Source of the DNA: Candidatus Dadabacteria bacterium UBA2774
GTDB lineage: Bacteria; Desulfobacterota_D; UBA1144; Nemesobacterales; UBA2774
DNA: 10,182 nt
Assembly (NCBI GenBank): GCA_002352485.1
Contig: DEIM01000100.1
Location: 1-10,182, forward strand
Direction of reading: 5' to 3'
Positions 6,964 through 10,182 of the stretch are shown in pieces. Within the stretch, counting starts at the first letter, position 1; every line of letters starts with the position of its first letter. The notes under the pieces are model-generated. The model saw only the letters and a list, made by a program, of their open reading frames with translations, did no database searches and was not told where the DNA came from. The position numbers were made by a program, and so were the translations under genes.

Positions 6964-7839
6964 CTATTTTTCAGACGGCATTACCGTAATAACAGCGCAC
7001 GGTGATTCCTGTACGACTCTTTCGGCTACACTCCCTATAAATTCAGTTCTCCTGAACTTCTCTCCGCCGTATGTATTCATAACTACAAGATCGATGTTTT
7101 TCTCCTGTATGAAATCTACAATTCCCAAGAGAGCGTTTTTAGCCGTGTTTACAACAGTAGTTACTTTATCGGCCATTCCGGCTTCGTTAATCTGCTGAGT
7201 AAGCTTGCTGTATGCGTTTCCCCTGAGCCTCTCCACTACCTCGGGTGGGAATTTCCTGTCGCCTATCTCCACAATGTTCAGGCTGAATATCTCGGCTCCA
7301 CTGAGCTCGGAAAAATCTAATGCAAAGCGAAGGTCCCGTGAATCTATGTTAAATATATCGGTGGGTACAAGAAGGCGTTTTATGCCAATTTCGTCTTCTG
7401 CTTTCTTGGCAATTAAAACAGGAACAGGGGAGCGTCTGAGTATCTTTAGAGCTGTGGCGCCCAAGATTGCTTTATCGTCCGCTCTGCCTTTACCGATTAC
7501 TATTAGGTCCGCCTTAACTTCCTCTGCGGTTTTGATAATCTCTGAGTGAGGCGCGCCCTGAGATATTCTGGAGCTGAAAGATATACCTTTCTCATTTGCC
7601 TTGTCGGCAATACCGCTCAGCCTATCACTTTCCTTTGATTCGGTTTCCTTTATCCACTCTGCCAATAAGTCCAGCTCTTCAGTCGGAAAGTCTTCGAGCA
7701 CCGGGACTTCATAGTAGTCGGGTATTACGTACAATCCCACAATCTCAGCGTTTAAGCTCTTTGCAAAATATTCGGCGTATTGAAGGGCATAACCCGCATC
7801 CTCAGAATTGTCGCATGCCCAAAGTATTTTATCTATCAA
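6964..7839 (-). CDS. Tandem universal stress protein with degenerate first nucleotide motif, TTG start
   Basis: Two UspA domains (about residues 1-145 and 153-288). Domain 1 opens DKILWACDNS with Asp10. Its C-terminal loop reads IGKGRADDKAILGATAL: spacing is short and the final Gly-Ser is Gly127-Ala128, so the classical G-2X-G-9X-G-S/T ATP motif is broken. Domain 2 keeps Asp161 (VPTD) and a YGG loop with Gly259-9X-Gly269-Ser270. The same broken loop occurs in the UspA protein at 8905-9768, so the two form a subfamily. The start is TTG at 7839, chosen because AAGGAG (7847-7852) lies 7 nt upstream and the usual MxxKILxAxD opening aligns there. It has its own 154-nt upstream region and could be a separate transcription unit. 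Stress role inferred from the family. Confidence 0.93.
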   Translation of the reverse strand: MIDKILWACDNSEDAGYALQYAEYFAKSLNAEIVGLYVIPDYYEVPVLEDFPTEELDLLAEWIKETESKESDRLSGIADKANEKGISFSSRISQGAPHSEIIKTAEEVKADLIVIGKGRADDKAILGATALKILRRSPVPVLIAKKAEDEIGIKRLLVPTDIFNIDSRDLRFALDFSELSGAEIFSLNIVEIGDRKFPPEVVERLRGNAYSKLTQQINEAGMADKVTTVVNTAKNALLGIVDFIQEKNIDLVVMNTYGGEKFRRTEFIGSVAERVVQESPCAVITVMPSEK

Positions 7840-7846
7840 CGGTAGT

Positions 7847-7852
7847 CTCCTT
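7847..7852 (-). promoter_or_regulatory. Shine-Dalgarno site supporting a TTG start
   Basis: AAGGAG on the minus strand lies 7 nt before the TTG at 7839. It is the strongest ribosome site near this gene and there is no in-frame ATG nearby, which supports the TTG start. Confidence 0.7.
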
Positions 7853-7862
7853 AAGTGATTTG

Positions 7863-7874
7863 CACCAGTTGGTG
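7863..7874. repeat. Short palindrome upstream of the TTG-started UspA gene
   Basis: CACCA-GT-TGGTG, 5-bp arms with a 2-nt centre, lies 24 nt upstream of the start codon in the likely 5' leader. With its flank it reads TGCACCA-GT-TGGTGGA, close to an NtrC-type dyad but with a 2-nt centre where NtrC sites have 3. It could be an operator or a small leader hairpin. Confidence 0.35.
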
Positions 7875-7993
7875 GAATAATTCTAATCTATCAGATGAAA
7901 TTATAAATACTTGGTTGCTATCAATTGGGAAACTCTCAAATTGTATATGTAAATAAACCATGTGCGTGAACTCTTAGAAATGGGGGCTCTAAA

Positions 7994-8896
7994 CTATTTT
8001 ACTGCTAGCACGGGGCAGGGTGATTCCTGTATGATCTTTTCGGTTTCACTCCCATATAATAGTCTGCTGACTCCCGTACGTCCATGGGTTTTAACTACCA
8101 TCAAATCCACTGAGTTCTCTTCGGCGTATTCCCTAAGTACATGAGTGGGGCTAATGCCGTGAAGAACCTGGCTTGTTATCTTTACACCCGGCTCGTTATC
8201 TCTTGATTTAGCAAGAGGGCCCGATTCGGCCGCTACAATCTTGGAAAGCTCTGACTTAGAGCGCTCTATAAGCTCGTCCACCAGGCGGGGTGGTATCTCA
8301 TAAGCGGTTCCGTCAAGCCAAAATACATAGACGGCTATAACTTCTGCGCCCAGTTTGCCGGCCAGGGAGATCGCTTCGGCAAGAGCTGAAACCGAAGTGT
8401 CTGAAATATCTATTGGTACCAGTATTTTCTTTATCTCAGTACTGTGAGTATCGCCTTTACTCCTAACAGCTAAAACGGGCGCGTCTATTTGCCTTAAGAC
8501 CTTAATGGTGTTACTGCCTATGAGTGAGCTGCTAATAAATCCCTGTCCCTTCTTTCCCATGACAACAAGGCCGGCCCCTTCAATATCGGCGGTTTTAATT
8601 ATCCCCTCTACAGTACCGTCTCTTATTATTTCCGAGCTAAAGGGTATCCCTCTTTTTATGAACCTCTTAGAGGCTTCATCGAATTTCTCCTTGAAGCTGT
8701 TTTCAGTTTTTTCAGCGATTTCCAATATAGCATCTTCATAGATCGGCAGGAGCGAAGTCAGAGGGAAATGAACCTCACTCACATATAGCGCCACTACAGA
8801 AGCATTAAAAATATCTGCTAAATAAAGCGTATAATCAAGCGCTTTCTCCGACTCTTCAGAGCCGTCTGTAGCCAAGAGTATCTTTCCTATATCCAT
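7994..8896 (-). CDS. Tandem universal stress protein (two UspA domains), ATP-binding type
   Basis: Two UspA domains (about residues 1-145 and 154-300). Domain 1 opens GKILLATDGS (Asp11) and has an intact G-2X-G-9X-G-S motif (Gly114, Gly117, Gly127-Ser128). Domain 2 has VPID (Asp163) and the HGRTG loop with Gly272-9X-Gly282-Ser283. This pattern matches the UspA protein at 3856-4749, and the two are probably paralogues. The middle of the protein, after each first strand, carries long helices (about 55-80 and 203-225) typical of tandem Usps. The gene starts 8 nt after the stop of the UspA gene at 8905-9768. No Shine-Dalgarno site is visible before its ATG, so it is likely translated by coupling within a two-gene operon. 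Predicted cytoplasmic; nucleotide binding is expected but the target is unknown. Confidence 0.95.
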   Translation of the reverse strand: MDIGKILLATDGSEESEKALDYTLYLADIFNASVVALYVSEVHFPLTSLLPIYEDAILEIAEKTENSFKEKFDEASKRFIKRGIPFSSEIIRDGTVEGIIKTADIEGAGLVVMGKKGQGFISSSLIGSNTIKVLRQIDAPVLAVRSKGDTHSTEIKKILVPIDISDTSVSALAEAISLAGKLGAEVIAVYVFWLDGTAYEIPPRLVDELIERSKSELSKIVAAESGPLAKSRDNEPGVKITSQVLHGISPTHVLREYAEENSVDLMVVKTHGRTGVSRLLYGSETEKIIQESPCPVLAVK

Positions 8897-8904
8897 AGCG
8901 TCAT

Positions 8905-9768
8905 TTAAGGACTAAGAGTTATTACAGGACAAGGGGCTTCCTGTATCACCTTCTCAGTCGTGCTCCCTATAAATTCTTCTCTTATTTTCGTGCCGCCGTA
9001 TGTCATTAGTACTATCAAGTCTATATCGTTTTTCTCCGCAAATTCTATTATACCACGCCAGCCGCTCCCAGAGGCTATGGTTTGGAGCTCGATATTCTCA
9101 GATATTCTGGTAGCTCCTATAGTTTCCACAAGGTCTCTTAGCGCAAAGCTCTTTAACTGCTCCTGGATTTCAAGCGGTACACTAAGGTTCCCGAGCTGTA
9201 CGACGTTCAGCACCTGTACATCTGCGCCGAAACCTTCTGCCAGCCTAAGCGCGTATTCGAAATTGCCAGACAACCCGTGCATCACCGAAATCGGTACGAG
9301 TATCTTCTTAAATTCTCCCTTTGTTTCCGCATCTAACGCAGTTAGCACGGGTATGCGTGTGCCTCTTATCACCTTAAGAGCTGTGCCGCCGAGTACGAAC
9401 CTCTCTAAAATCCTACCCCGTCCAAGAGATATCAAATCTGCGTTTTCTCTTTCTGCGTATTCTATAATTTCCTCATGGGGAACTCCCTTAACTACATCGA
9501 ATTCGAACTTTATGCCCTTTCCCTCTAAATGTTTTGCGATGTTTTTCATGGACTCGCGCTCTTTGTTTGCAAGGGTGTTGTCCATCCACTCAAGGAAACT
9601 GTCTTTTTCCTTTTGTGTAAAGTTATCGACAACGGAATAGTAAATAGGTAGTACGGACAGCCCCTTCAAGGCTGCTTTATATTTAATCGACAGCTTCTCG
9701 GCAAGCGCGAGCGCCTGTAAAGAGTCGTTTGATCCGTCTGTTGCCCAGATTATTTTATGAAAAGACAT
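8905..9768 (-). CDS. Tandem universal stress protein with degenerate nucleotide motifs
   Basis: Two UspA domains (about residues 1-145 and 152-287). Domain 1 opens HKIIWATDGS (Asp11), but its loop is LGRGRILERFVLGGTAL, lacking the normal spacing and the Gly-Ser ending. Domain 2 has Ser161 where other copies carry the nucleotide-contacting Asp (VPIS in place of VPID). Its loop is YGGTKIREEFIGS, which still fits G-9X-G-S. Together these suggest weak or altered nucleotide binding. The protein shares the G-[KR]-G-R and YGG loops with the UspA protein at 6964-7839. GGAGGG (9776-9781) lies 7 nt before the ATG. It is the first gene of a two-gene operon with the UspA gene 8 nt downstream. Upstream is the hairpin-rich gap behind hsp20. 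Confidence 0.94.
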   Translation of the reverse strand: MSFHKIIWATDGSNDSLQALALAEKLSIKYKAALKGLSVLPIYYSVVDNFTQKEKDSFLEWMDNTLANKERESMKNIAKHLEGKGIKFEFDVVKGVPHEEIIEYAERENADLISLGRGRILERFVLGGTALKVIRGTRIPVLTALDAETKGEFKKILVPISVMHGLSGNFEYALRLAEGFGADVQVLNVVQLGNLSVPLEIQEQLKSFALRDLVETIGATRISENIELQTIASGSGWRGIIEFAEKNDIDLIVLMTYGGTKIREEFIGSTTEKVIQEAPCPVITLSP

Positions 9769-9863
9769 ATAAGTGCCCTCCGTTTTCTAACTTTAATATC
9801 GACCTGCTCTCGCTCATAAACTTCATTCACTCGCGGCCTTCTTTATTTTATTGCCTTCCGATC

Positions 9864-9893
9864 GCGCTTCGCGCTCCGGTCCGTCCCCACCGG
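9864..9893. repeat. Two adjacent GC-rich hairpins
   Basis: GCGC-TTC-GCGC (9864-9874) is a tight stem-loop. It is followed at once by CCGGT (9876-9880) and ACCGG (9889-9893) with an 8-nt loop. The stretch is more GC-rich than the genes around it. It resembles dispersed intergenic palindromes of the REP kind, but only one copy is visible here, so this is not shown. Confidence 0.4.
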
Positions 9894-9927
9894 CATCGCT
9901 TAAGTCCCGGCACAGAAGAAGCCCGCT

Positions 9928-9950
9928 CACCCTGAGGCCCTCGAAGGGTG
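9928..9950 (-). terminator. Hairpin just after the hsp20 stop codon, probable transcript end
   Basis: CACCCT (9928-9933) pairs with AGGGTG (9945-9950). Inner GAG (9934-9936) pairs with CTC (9940-9942) around a GCC loop, with a 2-nt bulge. It begins 5 nt after the hsp20 stop on the minus strand. No U-run follows, so it is a 3'-end-stabilising or factor-dependent structure more than a classical intrinsic terminator. Confidence 0.4.
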
Positions 9951-9955
9951 CCCCA

Positions 9956-10182
9956 TTAACTAACCTCTACCTTGATGTCCTTGGGCTTGGACTCCGCTGC
10001 CTTAGGCATATGAATCTCGAGAACGCCGTCCTTAAACGAGGCTTTAATCTTCTTTTCATTTACCTTAGCTGGCAAGTTGAGCACCCTCATAAAGCTTCCG
10101 TAAGACCTTTCGGAATAATAGTAGTCTTCTTCCTTGGTCTCTTCTTCCTTCTTCGTCTCACCCTTTATGGTAAGCATGTTGT
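9956..10182 (-). CDS. Hsp20/alpha-crystallin small heat-shock protein, C-terminal part (start outside window)
   Basis: Small heat-shock protein, an ATP-independent holdase that keeps unfolding proteins soluble. The visible 75 codons cover the second half of the alpha-crystallin domain. They include LTIKGE, an acidic-lysine loop, the ERSYGSF strand, LPAKVNEKKIKASFKDGVLEI with the conserved Gly-Val-Leu, and a C-terminal tail with an I-x-V motif (DIKVEVS) used in oligomer assembly. The ATG at 10177 is internal: the frame stays open to the window edge and the residue before it is Asn, as in the usual NxLTIKGE context. The N-terminal arm and the first strands therefore lie to the right of this window. 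The gene ends 187 nt before the UspA operon, on the same strand, with a hairpin directly after its stop. Confidence 0.95.
   Translation of the reverse strand, partial: NMLTIKGETKKEEETKEEDYYYSERSYGSFMRVLNLPAKVNEKKIKASFKDGVLEIHMPKAAESKPKDIKVEVS

Noticed and set aside
7900..7905. TATAAT on the minus strand upstream of the TTG-started UspA gene
   Set aside because: No matching -35 at normal spacing; the nearest candidate (TTGATA) is only 13 nt away. Not strong enough to annotate.
8960..9640. 226-codon plus-strand open frame
   Set aside because: It is fully antisense to the UspA gene at 8905-9768, whose family match is clear; its serine- and proline-rich product looks like the complement of a coding strand.
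9956..10177. Complete 73-aa protein starting at the ATG at 10177
   Set aside because: The ATG lies inside the alpha-crystallin domain and the frame is open to the window edge, so this is the tail of a longer hsp20 gene.

Overview
The window looks like bacterial chromosome. It has medium G+C, closely packed genes, Shine-Dalgarno sites and two sigma-54 (RpoN) type promoters, which rules out an archaeal or eukaryotic source. ATA and AGG/AGA codons are common. The mix of tandem universal stress proteins, a VIT-type transporter, an RCK potassium channel and sigma-54 control suggests a Gram-negative environmental lineage (deltaproteobacterial-like, Nitrospirota-like or a candidate phylum), but the sequence alone does not fix the taxon. 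No rRNA, tRNA, IS element, phage gene or CRISPR array was seen.

Layout. All genes but one lie on the minus strand, so they read from right to left. At the right edge is the 3' part of an Hsp20 small heat-shock protein (9956-10182, start outside the window). It is followed by a GC-rich intergenic stretch rich in hairpins (about 9864-9950). Next come two coupled tandem-UspA genes (9768-8905 and 8896-7994), a third tandem-UspA gene with a TTG start (7839-6964), and a two-helix potassium channel with an RCK/TrkA regulatory region (6859-5864). The only plus-strand gene, a small protein of unknown function (5572-5814), meets the channel gene tail to tail.

The 266-bp gap 5306-5571 is the regulatory centre. 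It holds two divergent -24/-12 sigma-54 promoter matches, one facing the small plus-strand gene and one facing a CBS-domain gene (5305-4856). Four TGTC half-sites lie between them. To the left of the CBS gene, in the same direction, are a fourth tandem-UspA gene (4749-3856), a fused aminoglycoside-phosphotransferase-like/P-loop kinase gene (3846-2233), a VIT1/CCC1-type metal transporter (about 2246-1539) and the first 498 codons of a P2-type cation ATPase (1496 to the left edge). Gaps of 9 nt, an overlap of 14 nt and a gap of 42 nt make the last four an operon. The CBS gene is 106 nt upstream and may be its leader.

How it fits together (inference). The window reads as a stress and ion-homeostasis cluster. 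Four proteins are likely nucleotide binders of the UspA family, and the CBS pair and the RCK domain are also nucleotide- or ligand-sensing modules. The effectors are membrane ion proteins (K+ channel, Fe/Mn-type VIT transporter, cation ATPase), with a small chaperone next door. Placing part of this under sigma-54 would tie it to an activator protein responding to a signal not encoded here. The most novel items are the divergent sigma-54 control region and the uncharacterised small protein it appears to drive.
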